Part shown: in pieces, positions 10,587 through 22,423 of the stretch | Position numbering within the stretch: the first letter of the stretch is position 1 | Layout of the letters: each line of letters begins with the position of its first letter | DNA from: Tetraselmis striata | Lineage: Eukaryota; Chlorophyta; Chlorodendrophyceae; Chlorodendrales; Chlorodendraceae | Length of the DNA stretch: 64,000 nt | Assembly (NCBI GenBank): GCA_006384855.1 | Contig: VCJN01002834.1 | Location: forward strand, 62,001-126,000 | Direction of reading: 5' to 3' | Position numbers and translations under genes: made by a program | Notes under the pieces: model-generated | What the model was told of the DNA's origin: nothing | What the model saw: only the letters and a program-made list of their open reading frames with translations | The model's database searches: none

Positions 10587-12838
10587 CTACTTCTTCGCCT
10601 CCTCCGGGTCAGGCGACTTGTTGATCTCATGAAACATGTCATGGCCCCACTTGCCACCAGCTGCCGAGGGCGTCTGGGGCGCACGCGCCCTGCATCATAG
10701 CCGCACGTGCAAGTGAGAACGCGTCTCCACCCTGCAATGCCCAATCGGCACGCCATAGCACGCAGCAGGCCCACCTGCCACCGCCCATCCGCCCACCACC
10801 TAGCGGGGGAGGTCTCGCTCCAGGGCGCTCCCAGTCGCGTGGGGGCATGTCGCGGTAGCCGTCAGGCTGTGACCGTCGTCTATCCCTGCTTCTTACCCGG
10901 CAAAAGTGGGGTGCACAGAGGTGGTGGTGTGTGGGCGGGGGGGGGGGGGGGGGGGGGGGGTTAGGGTCGGCGGAGCAGAGTGATAGCATGCAGAAAGCCG
11001 CCACTTCCAGATATGTGGCTGCCTGACTGTTCACAGTGATGAAAGCAGTATCAGTGTGAACAGTCTAATGCATAGGTAGGCATTGACCGCTCTGCTATGA
11101 TCGTCTTTCATTACCATCCCATTTGACAAGAGGGATTGGGGAGGCTCGAAAGACTGGTGTGTATGTGTGTGTTTGCGTGTGCGGATAGAAGGGAGGCAGA
11201 TGTGGGCACAGGAGAAGGGCGAGGGTCGCACCCGGAGCCACGCCCCGCAGGTGGTGAGCGGCGGGCCGTTGGTGGGTTTGCGTGGACATCGCGGAACCCG
11301 TACCCAGATGGCGAGCGGCTGCGGGACCGATATCGGGGCGGCAGCTGGGGGCGCTCCCGTGGGGACCCGCGAGCGGCGGGGTCGCGCAGCGGTGGGAAGC
11401 GTCTGCCGCCCCATTCGGGCCGGGGCTCCGGGCGCTCAAATCCGCCCTTACCAGCGTCCCACTCGCGGCCAGCCTGTTTGGGTAAGGTACCCAGAATTGC
11501 TCTCAGTACAGAGGAGGGGAGGCGTGAACAGCCCTGAAATATCAGATTGCATGCATTAATGCATTTGGAACGAGCGTTCTCACCTGAGAATACACATATG
11601 TGCACATGTATACATTTACTGCATGCACACATGCCGTGTTCACACACCACCTCATCGGGTGTAAACACCACAAGTAATCACTCTAGCCAGGCCACCCTGC
11701 CATGACTGAGGTTTGGCTGGGTGGGCAGCCGCATGGTATTACAGCGGGCAGCCCACCTCGTGACGTGTGCGTGGCGCCTCCCGCCGTGCGGGTCCGTGCG
11801 TGTGGCCGCGTTCTGCCTCTCTTGGGTACGCTGGCTCAGTCTGCTCCAGGAAGCGCGATCGGGCCCCAGGCTGCGCACCCCTCTCCCGCTGCAATGGCCG
11901 CCCTCCAGGCGGCTCACGCTCCCAGTGGCCACGCTCGCGCTGCCCGGGCAGGTCACGGTGCTCTTCCCGTTCCCCCTGCTCCTGCCTTGGCTCACCAGTC
12001 TGCTTGTTGCCATCGCGTCGAAGCAGTCAGGCTCAGCTTGAGGCAGCGGATGCAGCGCCGGGAGAGGGTGCTGAGAAAGGAGGAGGGAGGGGTGGGTGGC
12101 AGGTACCCAGTTGCGCCTTGGTGGGTGAAACTCCTCGCGACGGCTCTCAAACGGTGCCCCCCGCCTTTTCCCTACCCGCAACAGCCCACACTCAGCCAAT
12201 ACCACTTCTCCCACGAAGCTGCCGGCCTGACAAACAGCTCTGACGTGCTGCACCCAAGGATGTAGGAGGGGGTGGTACCTGGTTCCCGGCGCCCAGCTCC
12301 ACGGTCATCATGCTGGACGGTAGTTACCGGAGCAGTGTTAAAAGGGGGAAGGGGGGGTAATCCTTCGTTAGCCTCTGGGCTGAGCCTCACATGCCGGCCT
12401 TTCAGCTGTCAAGCACACCCTCCGTTTCATCCCGGCTCGGCCTAGCTGCCGGGGGGCGCTACATCTCCATTACGTCTCTTGGCACACAGCATTTGCAGCA
12501 GCTGGTAGCGTGGTCGTGTGGGGAGCTGTGTGTGCGCGGCCGGATAATCGCTAACAAATGCCTCTAATCTGGCAGCCGCAATGTTGCAGCCACTATTTCG
12601 CAGCCGCCTTGTGGCATCGGCCCGACACCGAGGCAGCGCCAGTAGGGGCCAGCGCCGGGGTAGGGAGGTGGCCCAGTGACGCAGAGCGCCCTCACTGCCA
12701 GCAGCGGTACCTGTGCCCTACCTCGAAGAAGTACTGGCTTTTTGGCACCACGTAGTCGTTGGCCTTCACCGCGGGCTGGTACCGCCCAGGCCCGCGCCCG
12801 CTGGCCCCCGCGCCCGGGGTGCCTGACTCGCCGGCCAT
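10587..12838 (-). CDS. Btz (CASC3/MLN51/Barentsz)-domain protein, exon junction complex component
   Basis: Eight exons chain with consistent phases: 12838-12722, 12312-12279, 12226-12203, 12171-12107, 11999-11757, 11473-11232, 10885-10775 and 10689-10587, giving 312 residues. Residues 29-43 read YVVPKSQYFFEHDDR, the first half of the Btz/SELOR module that wraps eIF4A3. Residues 292-298 read KWGHDMF, the second half, just before a C-terminus ending EEAKK. In known Btz proteins these conserved aromatic/HD stretches contact eIF4A3 and RNA. Between them lie about 240 residues of low-complexity RE-, RP- and RSRSRS-rich sequence, as in splicing-associated proteins. A role as an EJC core factor in mRNA processing is inferred. 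The start is the only ATG before the motif. Exons 3 and 4 are short and their splice sites are the least certain. The gene converges with the UPF0126 gene. Confidence 0.75.
10937..10962. repeat. Poly-G (sense poly-C) tract in an intron of the Btz gene
   Basis: A homopolymer of about 26 bases lies between the acceptor at 10886 and the donor at 11231. On the sense strand of the Btz gene it is a cytosine run upstream of the acceptor. Confidence 0.85.
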
Positions 12839-14126
12839 CGCCGCCCTCGCTGTGACCTTGTTCCGCGCGAGGCGGCGGCGGGGGAGACCTACTCGCAGCA
12901 GCTGACGGCGGGGCGCATCACCAGCAAGCGGTCACCGCTCCCGTTGAAGCTGCTGTGACGCTCAGTGGAGGACCGGGCAAGGGAAATTTCGAACAAGGAA
13001 GAACGCAGCCGAAGGAGGCGATAATTACAGTAAGAGTCGCCTACCCAGGGCTTTCCATCACTTGGCCGTTGCCTGCTAAACGGCCGTCTTATAGAGACGC
13101 TGCAAGGGCTTCACTGGTGCGTCCTGTCCCGGGGGCGAAAAACAAATCACAAGAGTTTAGGCGGGGCGCTGCGCGCAATACATCGTGCTATACGATATTG
13201 TGAAATCAGTTTATCAGCCGCCATCTGAGGCGAATAAAACAGTTTCCATATTTATAGCTGCGATACATGACGACAGTATGCGGGAGCAGCAGATGCAGCC
13301 GCGCGGTTCGCGCCTACAGCACCTAGATACAACCCCCCCTGGCGGCGGGGCGCCCAAGACCTAGACTCTTACCCGCGCAGCTAGGGCTTACCCGGACTAG
13401 CCGCCGAGACACGAAGACTACACGATTTGTGAGGGGTTTGGTTATACGGGCAGGTAGAGTCGGGCGAATGCAGACTACTACGAGCGGCAAGCAGGACGGG
13501 GGCACGGGGCCCAAGGCACTACAAGACACTAAATACCATGGAGAGCGGAGCGCGCATGGCGACGTGTCAGGGAAGCATACTCGGTACCCCTACGGGTGCT
13601 TGCCGAGAAACCCAATAGTGAGCTTAGCAGTCCGCGGAGCGAGTAATTATTATTCAAATTCAAACAACAAAGAATTCAAATAACAAATTCAAATAGCTCG
13701 CGGAGTCACACCAGCAGTGGGGCCACCCCCCGCCCTTGCTCCCTTGCATGCCGTCTGCAACATTGCATTGGCCCGGCGCCAAGCGGCGCATAGGGCCTAT
13801 AAGAAGGCGCCTAGATGGATGAGTGGCGGTGTGCATATAAGATGTTATAACAATAATTTAACCTATTTTGCACCGTGGAATTCATTTTGCACCGTAGGGT
13901 TTTGTTTATACCCTAGTTCCCGGGTCTACTATCAGTACTTAAGACTCACGGGTGATGTAGCTTGGGTTTGTAGACCTAGGGTGCAGTGCAACATTCATCA
14001 GCGTGCACGCCAGCCGCGATGTATATCCAATGTTGGTTTTGGAGCATTTTGTCCAAATGGGACAAGATATGAGGCATATCAATATTTATAATGATGATTA
14101 CATCCACCGGCTAGCCACAAGACGTT
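12839..14126. other. Spacer with transposon debris
   Basis: It holds the presumed promoter of the Btz gene (12839-13000), one dispersed repeat copy (13069-13142) and AT-rich sequence with TTCAAATTCAAA at 13650-13695. Two copies of TTTTGCACCGT occur at about 13870-13895. No gene is recognised. Confidence 0.4.
13069..13142. repeat. Dispersed repeat, copy 1 (second copy 57964-58042)
   Basis: About 75 bases containing AACGGCCGTC, AGAGACGCTGCAAGGG and TCCTGTCCCGGGGGCGAAAA recur at 57964-58042 with a few substitutions and a small indel. This is a low-copy interspersed repeat of unknown class. Confidence 0.85.
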
Positions 14127-14342
14127 GCTAATAGTTTATTCGTTGAGCATCCCCAACTCAAGCAAGTCCTTCTCCGTGGCTGCGTTAAACTTGACGACTC
14201 CGCCGGGTTTGCGTTGCGCTGGGGTGGTTGACATGACGTGGACGCAATTGTTTCGTGGCTGGCTGATTTGCCACCCAATTTGCGCATATGTCTTCACGAC
14301 TTGGACGCTTTTACCGCACTCGTCGAAACGGGGTTCGCCTAA
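14127..14342 (+). pseudogene. 3' coding fragment of a transposon gene ending in ALVETGFA
   Basis: A plus-strand frame reads EHPQLKQVLLRGCVKLDDSAG, passes one TGA near 14226, then continues DAIVSWLADLPPNLRICL and ends TALVETGFA-stop (TAA at 14340). The last eight residues and the following bases match the end of the minus-strand gene at 17172 (YALVETGSA-stop) across about 38 bases in inverted orientation. I read it as the tail of a related element. No function is assigned. Confidence 0.45.
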
Positions 14343-14353
14343 CCGCGCTTAAC
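14316..14353 (+). repeat. Inverted repeat arm, left (partner 17161-17198)
   Basis: About 38 bases, starting GCACTCGTCGAAACGGGGT, recur in reverse complement at 17161-17198 with about four mismatches. They span the last codons of two coding tails and their 3' flank, and bound a 2.8 kb interval. Confidence 0.85.
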
Positions 14354-14651
14354 ACGGTACTTGTACTGTATCCGTACTCAATTTTACTGTTCGATTACTG
14401 GATTCCGTATCACCCGCGCCTAACCCTCGCCTATATCCGCTTACAGTCAGCTTATCTCCGCCCATCCGGCGGTGGTCGCGAGCACCCGCGCCGAGCCATG
14501 ACTGCCATGGCGGTAACCGTACGCTAACGGTACGTGATATGAGTCCCTTGCGCACTTTTCGCCCCTCGAGTACCCGCTACACGGGCGCGCGAGGGCGCTC
14601 GGCGCTAGTCGGCCAGAAGCTGACGCGGCGCGAGTACCGGCTGTACGTACT

Positions 14652-14790
14652 CCCTGCACATCCTTGCACATCCATGTACATCCGCTGCACCTCGTTGTGC
14701 ACATCGCTGCACATCCATGCACATCCGCTGGACATCCGTTGCACATCCCTGCACATCCCTGCACATACATCGCTGCACATCCATGCACGC
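14652..14790. repeat. Minisatellite of GCACATCC/GCTGCACATCC units
   Basis: At least ten imperfect copies of an 8-11 base unit built on GCACATCC run through this stretch. A shorter array with the related unit GCACATCGCTGACC occurs at 22675-22740, beside the same flanking repeat. Confidence 0.85.
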
Positions 14791-14867
14791 GCATGAAGTA
14801 TGGGGTCGCCTGACGGTCACCGCCGCTCACCGCTGAACCAAGCGCGGACAGCCGCGCACTCGCATCG
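14786..14867 (+). repeat. Dispersed repeat adjoining the minisatellite (second copy 22865-22945)
   Basis: About 81 bases beginning CACGCGCATGAAGTA and including GGTCACCGCCGCTCACCG are shared with 22865-22945 at roughly 90% identity and in the same orientation. In both places the repeat sits between a CACATC minisatellite and a reading frame, suggesting a common 5' end of one mobile-element family. Confidence 0.85.
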
Positions 14868-14884
14868 CATAATGACCGCCTCGC

Positions 14885-16232
14885 ATGAACAGCAAATCGC
14901 CCTGCTCGCCCCCCACTGCCACCATGGCCTCCGCCAGCACCTTCCATAACGCTGCCGGCCCGGATGACGCCTCGTGGAAAGGCTTCATGCTGCAGAGTGG
15001 GTCGCCCGAGCCCCCGCCTGCCCCGCGCGGCCCGCCCCTGCGCTACTACCTCACGACCGTCAGCGCCGACCGCTCGTCGAATGTTTCTGACGGGGTCAAG
15101 CTGAACGGCCCCTTGACCACCGCCCGCCTTCGCGAGGCCAGCAGCACCGCCAACCAGGCTGCGCAAGGGGTGTACGTATTCACTTCCCTAGCGGAGGCGC
15201 AAGACGAGACAGATCTGGGCTTCGACGCGGCGTGCGTGTGCAGCTGCGATTTGTCACAGCTAGAGGAAGCCGGGTTTCGCGTGGCCGCGTGGCCAGAACG
15301 CACCGATCCCACCCGACACGCACCCGATATCGCTAGAGGGAGGGGAAGCTGAGGTCGTTGCCGTGGCGGATTTTGAGTTCCTCCGTTGTTCTCTCGCATC
15401 GTCCGTTGATGCTACAGCGGGTTGGAGGCTGAAAACCCTTCGCGCCGACGCAGCGCCCCAACGATATGGCGCGACGCGAGAACTGCGCTCGGTGCGTTCT
15501 AGCCGTTTAGGCCACCAGCCCGCCGCCTCCGAATTCTGCCGGAAGTGTGGCAAGTCCACCACAGTAGACGGTGGAGGCGAGGTGGCGTTGGTCTCGGCGG
15601 TGACCGAGGCGATGTACGACCGCATGAACGGCCACGGCCACCACATGGAGCTGCCAACTGGCTACTCAGTGGGCCCAAGTGATCCAAAGGCATGGCCCTT
15701 CCTCACTGCCTTCGATGATCCCAAAGTATACGCAATGCGCGAGCTGCATGCGCTGTGCGAGGTGCATTTTATGCACCCGATGGACGATAGCGATGCTCTG
15801 CGCGATGTGATGGGCTGGGATTCAGCGCACCAATCCCGCCACCGCTTCCCATAGAGACGGGTGGCTATGTATTCCGGTGGGAGGCGCTGCCGGGCAAGAG
15901 CGAGGCAGACAAGCTAGAACAGTAGGCGCTCCGAATTGTGCGCTCAAAGCGTGCGCGTAAGCTGGGTGAGCGCGCTCGGAAGCTGCGCGCTACGGAGTGG
16001 CAGGAGCGCATGGAGCGAGAGCAGTGAGCGGGTATCTCAGACAACACCAGCGAAGGCGACTATTCAGCGCCCCGCACATCGGCGCAGTTCTGAAAGCTAC
16101 GACAGCATTGACAGCTGGGATGCGGTAAAGTGCGGGCCATATGAAAAGAAGTACTTCATGCAGAGGAGGGCAAGGCGCGAAGCAACGATGGAGGCGGGAG
16201 GCGAGGCGTTCAACATCGGTGAGGGGGGCTGA
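14885..16232 (+). pseudogene. Frameshifted mobile-element reading frame, family unknown
   Basis: A series of plus-strand frames continue one another with shifts near 15350 and 15840 and a TAG at 15923. The first part (14885-15350) has RYYLTTVSADRSSNVSDGVK and TSLAEAQDETDLGFDA. The second (15363-15845) has a short Cys pair, EFCRKCGKS, then YSVGPSDPKAWPFLTAFDD. The third (15856-16025) is a Lys/Arg/Glu-rich helix, RSKRARKLGERARKLRATEW. A fourth frame (16080-16232) has ESYDSIDSWDAVKCGPYEKK. The start follows the dispersed repeat at 14786-14867. I do not recognise the protein. The Cys pair and basic coil would fit a DNA-binding mobile-element protein, but that is inference. Confidence 0.4.
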
Positions 16233-17160
16233 GGGTAAGCGGCGAGGCGAGCACCTGCCGCTCATGTGACATGGTTGTCTATGGCAAATCCAGTAAGGGC
16301 GAGAAGGGGAAGGGACACGCTCACTAGATGTAGTTAATGCATTCACATCTTCCTTCGCTTCGTCGCCGCTTTCTCTGCCATCTCTGCCTTCACGGCACAC
16401 GCCTTTGCCTTGGGCAGGTGGGGTTGTGCACGAGCATGAATAGCATGCCCGCAGAAGTATCTGCGGGCAACAAGGGGCAGTCAACACGCGAGCCGACAGC
16501 GGGCATAACACCACATGCCGGCGCCAAGAAGAGGCCGGCGGCAGCGGAGCCAGCCGGCCGCAGGCCAGGGGGGGCGGGCACGGGCCGGGGGCGGTAGTAG
16601 ACCCATTGTAATTCAATTTCTAGTATTTCCCTAATACTTTATGCAGTTGCCGACCCCTCCGCCATAAATCCGAAAATGTCCGGTGCCTTGACGTTAAATT
16701 TGCCAGCTAGGAGTAGGCGCGCCCATGTCCGCTTAACCACATCCCGAAGCTCGACGCTCATTGGCCGCTGACCCAGCCTGGCACCTCACCTTTAAATCAC
16801 AAAACCAACCGTGACTTCCGTGTAATGCATTTTTGCAGCCTTTGTTGTGTATCGACCAGTACCGTACTGCCCCGCCTGCTCGTCATCATCACTCGTCATC
16901 ACGCTGGTATCTTCCGCGCGTACTCGTGAGGAGGCGCGCGCCTAATAGCAGATATGAAGGGCGGCGATTTCCGTAAAGTACAGTGACTCGTGTACTCGTG
17001 TCGTACTTTGTGCACTCGTGACTACCGATTACCCGCTACTCGCTATAGTACTTTGATGCAGGGCTCCGCGGCCGTACTCATCCTTACCGCCAAGTTTAAA
17101 GTACTGTGACGCCTAACGTTAGTCGCGATATATACAGGCGACTACTCGCGCCTGGTAGTC
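16233..17160. other. Spacer inside the 14.3-17.2 kb inverted-repeat interval
   Basis: No gene is recognised. A strongly biased sequence with GTACTCGTG and ACTCGTGAC runs from 16880 to 17090, ahead of the right inverted repeat arm. Confidence 0.4.
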
Positions 17161-17198
17161 GTTAAACGCGGCTAAGCGGACCCCGTTTCGACGAGTGC
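17161..17198 (-). repeat. Inverted repeat arm, right (partner 14316-14353)
   Basis: This is the reverse complement of the 14316-14353 arm. It covers the stop codon and final codons of the minus-strand transposase-like gene. Confidence 0.85.
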
Positions 17199-20100
17199 GT
17201 ACCACTTCTTTCTGACCATGCTTCCGTCCTCGTTGAACACCTCGCGACTTCCCGACGCGTCGTGGATGGCCTTCGCGTACGATAGGGGGACGGCTTCAAC
17301 AAGCTTCCAAGGAAGCGTTAGGCACTTCTCCAATCTTGTGTCAACTAGCTTCTTCCCTCCTTTTGTCTGCGCGTATAACCATAGGGGCATGAGAGGTTTG
17401 CCCTTTGCATTGGCATGGAAGGGCTCGTATACGGCCACGGTCAACGTTTCTTCTGTAGTTTCGCACGACTTCACAAGCCCGATGACGAATCTCGACTCCC
17501 AATCACCAAGAGTTTCAGGGCACTTGTCTTCCTCATGCACCTAATGATGGACAAAGCCGCGAGGTATGTTAGTCCCGAGCGAGACGCCACGCCATGCCAT
17601 TTTTGTCCCAGTTGGGACAAAATAACAAGCACGGTAGATGAACCAAATTGTTTTGTCCCGTTAAGGACAAACAATGACAAACAATGGGACTCACATCGGA
17701 GACGTCGATGACAACGAGGTTCGAGCCCTTTGCATCGCTGGGCGATGTGTTGTCATGAAGCCTCTCGGCGCCGGCGTGAACTCCCCGGAAGGCGCTGTCA
17801 TCTTGAAGCACTTGAGCACGAACCTCGGCTTCAACGCGAGCGGCTTCGGCATTGTTGAGGTCTGCGTTGGTAGCCATCGTGTGACATGCCTCAGCGGGCG
17901 CGGTTTGCCCGTGCTCGCGCGAGAAGTCGTCAACTTCCTCTTTCCGTTGCGGTGAGAACCCGGAGAAAGCTGCCGAAGGAGCAGTTTGCATCTCATCCAA
18001 GTCGTCGAGCAGATTCTTCCAGCTCTCGCGCTCGACTGGGGAGAAGTGCCACTGAACCGCCAGGTCCGTGATGTACGACCTGACCTTCTTGAAGTCATCC
18101 AAGTACCTCTGGACCTTCACCGCGTCGGGCTTCTTTTTGTCGCAGAGATCGTACAAAAGGGGCCGGCCCGCACGAATCTCGGGCGTCCCAGTTGGCGCGC
18201 TCTTCAAGCTCTGCACGGGCTCAGAAAGCGGTGTGTTGGACCACAAGGCGGTGCGCAACGAGCCGCCGGACGCGGCGGCGTCGTCACGGATGAACTCGAA
18301 TTTGTGCGGCTTGCTGATGTCCTGAATGTGGTCTTGGAAATGGGGACTTAACCACTCAGAGAAGTCGAGGGAGAATGAGAGCTCAGCAATCTCCGGAGTG
18401 AGCGAGAATGCCTTCGCTACCAAGTCAAGAAAGGCCTCGATTGTGTAGGCGGAGCTGCGAGATAGCGCAAGACTGATGCGGCTGAAGATCTGGTCAACCC
18501 GTTCGTGAGTGTGCCCGACAGGCAGGAAGACCAAATGAATGACGTCGCCGATGCCGATATACACAAGCCAATTGCAGAGGGCCGCCACGTTCCTATTCTT
18601 GTTCTTCCTGACGGTGCTGTCCATCTGGATTCTGATGTTCGTAATCTTTCTACCATGGTGTTGAATTTCCTGCATCGCAGATCATATTTCATCAGTCCAC
18701 GGCTACCGGACAACCACGGCGAATCTATCGGGAGGCTAACGAGCTCACCTTCATGATCGTGATCCCTATTAGAGTGCACGTCGTGGACGAATCGTGGGGG
18801 TTGGTGTTGGTGTAGTAGTAGATGCCGTCCGGGCGGTATCCGTCGTACTTCACACAGGTGAGGTGGTACTTGAGGAGCATGTCGGGCTTCACAGTCTTGG
18901 GGATGCGAACCCAGTGAGGCAGCGGGGTCTTCGCGGAGTCCATGCTATCAATTTCGAAGCAGAAGAAGTTTCCATGGCCAAGGCGCGACTGGAAGACGGC
19001 GTTGTTCATGTCCCTTTGTTCCTGGCGCTCTCTCTTGAGGTGTACCTTCTGCTCAGCTCTGACCTGACGCCTGACGAGCTGATGATGTTGACGGTGCACT
19101 TGACGTTCCTCTGGCGTCATGTCCTTTGTGCAAATCTCGCGAGCTTGGTTTCCGAGCGCTTTGCCCGCCGCGCAAATGGGACAGTGGCTGAATCGCTTCA
19201 CCTTTGGCGTGGTGACATCCGGGAAGTCTTCCAAGTCCGGCGGAAAGTGTCGAACGATGCGAGCTTCACTTCGCTCTCGGTAGCCAACTCTTTAAAGCGG
19301 CAGGGCAGAATAGGTCGGTATATTTATAAAATAAGGTCTCATAATGTAAGACAGAAAAGTTCGGTCTAAAGTGGGTCGAAATAATTGTATCGATAGTGGG
19401 TGAATATTTCTGTAATCAGCACGACGAAACGGTGAGTCATCAGCGGGACGAAATGGTATGTCATCAGTGGGACGAAACGGTCTGTCTGCAGTGGGACGAT
19501 ATCGGCCGGTCATGTGGGATAAATGGTTTTGTCGTCGGTGGGACGAAACGGTATGCCATGAGCGGTACGAAACGTTATGTCACCTGTCGGACGAAATCGG
19601 TCTGTCATCGGTGGGACTAAACGTTCCGTCATCAGCGGGACAAAATCGGTTTGTCATCAGTGGGACGAAACGGTTTGTCATCAGCGGGACGAAACGATCT
19701 GTCTTCAGAGGGAATAAACGTTCTGGCGTCAGCGGGACGAAACCGGTTTGTCATCAGTGGGACGAAACGGTATGTCATCAGCGGGACAAAACGGCATGTC
19801 ATCAGCGGGATGAAATCGGCATGTCATCAGCGGGACAAAACGGTCTGTCATCAGCGGGATGAAATCGGTCTGTCATCAGCGGGACAAAACGGTTTGTCAT
19901 CAGCGGGACGAAACGGTTTGTCATCGGCGGGACGAAACGGTTTGTCATCAGCGGGACAAAACGTTATGTCATCAGCTGGATAGTTTGAGCCTTACCACGG
20001 AGAATGGCGTTGTCGTCCTCGGCCACGACTTGTAATAGTAGTAGACACAAATCTTGGTCATCTAGGGAGGTAGGTACTTCTTGAAGTTCTCGCTGTTGCC

Positions 20101-20802
20101 GTTGTGAATAGGCATGATCTCGACATGACCGAGGTCATCTGAGAAGAAGTGCTCGAGAAACATGCGCACATGCTCCCTCGGTCCGGCTTGTCCGCTCTCG
20201 TATTGCTTGCGCTGCTTGATGTACGTGGGTTCGTTATCCACCACCGACTGCTGTATCACGAGACGTCTGCGTTTCGAGACCTCATGCAAGACCTCCCACG
20301 CACGCCCACACGTGTAGATGGGGCCTCGATGATCGAAAGAGCGCAAGTAGCCACCGTGATCAAACATGTAATCGAACTTGTCGGATGTCGACTCGTAGCC
20401 ACCCCTGAGAACATGAGCGAGCCGGTCAAAGGAGCGGTTCTGATTGCCAGAGTATACGGCCAACGCACGGTCCATCACGGCATCAACGAGGGCCTCTCTG
20501 CACTGTGTGTATAGCTTGTGCACGCACTTCCGCGAACAGCATGGTGACTGCTCGCTAGCCTCCTTGGCGAGCATGAGGCGGATATTGTCGCGAGAAGTGC
20601 GTTTGCTGATCAGAGACGAGCCCTTGCCAGTATCGTTGTCGGCGACCTCATCGAAGCTCTTGCCCCACGTGTACTTCCTTTTCTCAACCTCCTTACGATC
20701 ACTATCACGCGTGTGGCAATCACACGAGTACCCGCTGCGGCACGAACACGGCAGTAATGTAACTGTAGTGTCCGACGCGCCGGATCCTGGAGAAGAGGCC
20801 AT
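17172..20802 (-). pseudogene. Transposase-like gene with conserved GHTHE block (DUF7869-type), four exons
   Basis: The exons are 20802-19996, about 19289-18749, 18669-17695 and 17540-17172, roughly 880 codons, with good GT-AG borders. The N-terminus is Cys-rich (LLPCSCRSGYSCDCH and CCSRKC). The middle has a second Cys cluster, HCPICAAGK, then a long basic coil. The core reads QMDSTVRKNKNRN, then LPVGHTHERVDQIFSRIS. I associate this pair with a widespread eukaryotic repeat-borne family (DUF7869 as I recall it), likely an RNase H-like nuclease core. Catalytic residues are not proven. The tail ends WYALVETGSA. A TAG at 20062-20064 breaks exon 1 in this copy; otherwise it reads well, so decay is recent. 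The first intron contains a 24-bp repeat array and another array lies just upstream. It is probably the transposition gene of a DNA element. Confidence 0.62.
19424..19983 (+). repeat. 24-bp minisatellite, array 1 (intronic)
   Basis: About 23 units of TGTCATCAGTGGGACGAAAC plus GGTN occur, with drift (CAGCGGGAC, GACAAAAC, occasional 25-base units with GAAATCGGT). The array fills most of intron 1 of the minus-strand transposase-like gene. Its unit strand is opposite to that gene's transcription. This is the most diverged of the four arrays. Confidence 0.95.
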
Positions 20803-20995
20803 ACGTCCCGTCGAGGCAGCTGCGGCAAGATCAGTAAGGATGCTAATTGGTGGTAGGCGGGGGGTGGGGGGTGGAGAGCGGTCAGGTGGCCCTTGTGCCC
20901 GTACTCCGCCGTAAGTAGTGGTTAAATATTAGTGTGGAGCGCATTAGTTAAAGACAGAATCTTACTAAACCGTAGTACATAGTGTATTGGAAATA

Positions 20996-21604
20996 GTTCT
21001 GTCATAAGTGGGACGAAACGGTTTGTCATCAGTGGGACGAAACGGTCTGTCATCAGTGGGACGAAACAGTCTGTCATCAGTGGGACGAAACGGTCTGTCA
21101 TCAGTGGGACGAAACGATTTGTCATCAGTGGGACGAAACGGTCTGTCATCAGTGGGACAAAACGGCATGTCATCAGCGGGACGAAATCGGTCTGTCATCA
21201 GTGGGACGAAACGGTCTGTCATCAGTGGGACGAAACGGTTTGTCATCAGCGGGACGAAACGGTTTGTCATCAGTGGGACGAAACGGTATGTCATCAGTGG
21301 GACGAAACGGCATGTCATCAGTGGGACGAAACAGGATGTCATCAGTGGGACGAAACGGCATGTCATTAGTGGGACAAAACGGTATGTTTTCAGTGGGACG
21401 AAACGGTATGTCATCAATGGGACGAAACGGTATGTCGATAGGGGGACGAAACGATTTGTCGACAGGGGGACGAAACGGTTTGTCATCAGTGGGACGAAAC
21501 GGTCTGTCATCGGTGGGAAGAAACGGTCTGTCATGAGTGGGACGAAACGGTATGTCATCAGTGGGACGAAACGGTTTGTCATCAGTGGGACGAAACGGCA
21601 TGCA
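20996..21604 (+). repeat. 24-bp minisatellite, array 2 (upstream of the GHTHE gene)
   Basis: About 25 units of the same 24-bp repeat lie about 190 bases upstream of the start codon at 20802. Variant units occur in a fixed order between 21365 and 21480: TCATTAGT, TTTTCAGT, TCATCAAT, TCGATAGGGG, TCGACAGGGG. The same order is found in array 3. Confidence 0.95.
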
Positions 21605-22423
21605 CAACGATTCCTCGTATTCTCCGCGCCTCTTCGCGCGACTTTAATTTCATCAGAGGCTAGAGTACTAGTACTTAACAATACATCGTGTGTACCAATA
21701 AATACTCGGAGTAAATAATATATCTACCGGTACTGCCCCCTCATTCCCCGGGCGTTTCGTTACCATACCGATTATCTGCGCTGGTCCATCACTGCGACGC
21801 TCCAGTACGCGTTACAGTGATGTACGCCAGCTCAGCGCCCGCCGGTAATATCGACTATGATTTTGACTGGGGACGCGTTTCGTGTACGCGTACACATGAC
21901 TGTATCTGGCCGTGGTTTTGAAGCAGCCACATCACTCGCGGATAACAAAGACTACGAGGTTTTTCCGGGGCTGAGTGTCTCCCTCCGAGACTACTAGTCC
22001 ATTGTTGACCGATATTTTCATACCGGTGCAGCTCGTGGTCCGGAGCGGGGAGTCACAGCTTGAAAACAATACCGGATAAGACGACGACTACGGCAGTTTA
22101 GTAGCAGCGCAGCAGCTACTGACCGCCACAACATATGCGACGCCCTGTCGTAACCAGTGTCGGCAACTCACTGCAACACCACCTCCCGCGCGTGAACCCC
22201 CGAGCGACCACCTACTAGCCCCGTACCCGTGACACATTGATCGCTGTGTTAACTTCTATATATTCAGCGCATGGCAACTTGTCAGAAGATAATGGCAGTT
22301 GCTATAGTGTCAACTCACCACAGTCACATCAGATCGTGCAATTGTGCCATGCGTCTCCACAGCCGGAAGCAACAATCTTATTAAACAAATCATGCAGTGT
22401 CTGGTAACATATTCATACATTAA

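Noticed and set aside
20996-21604. CRISPR-like regular repeat
   Set aside because: Units are directly adjacent with no unique spacers, the genome is eukaryotic and no cas genes are present. It is a minisatellite.
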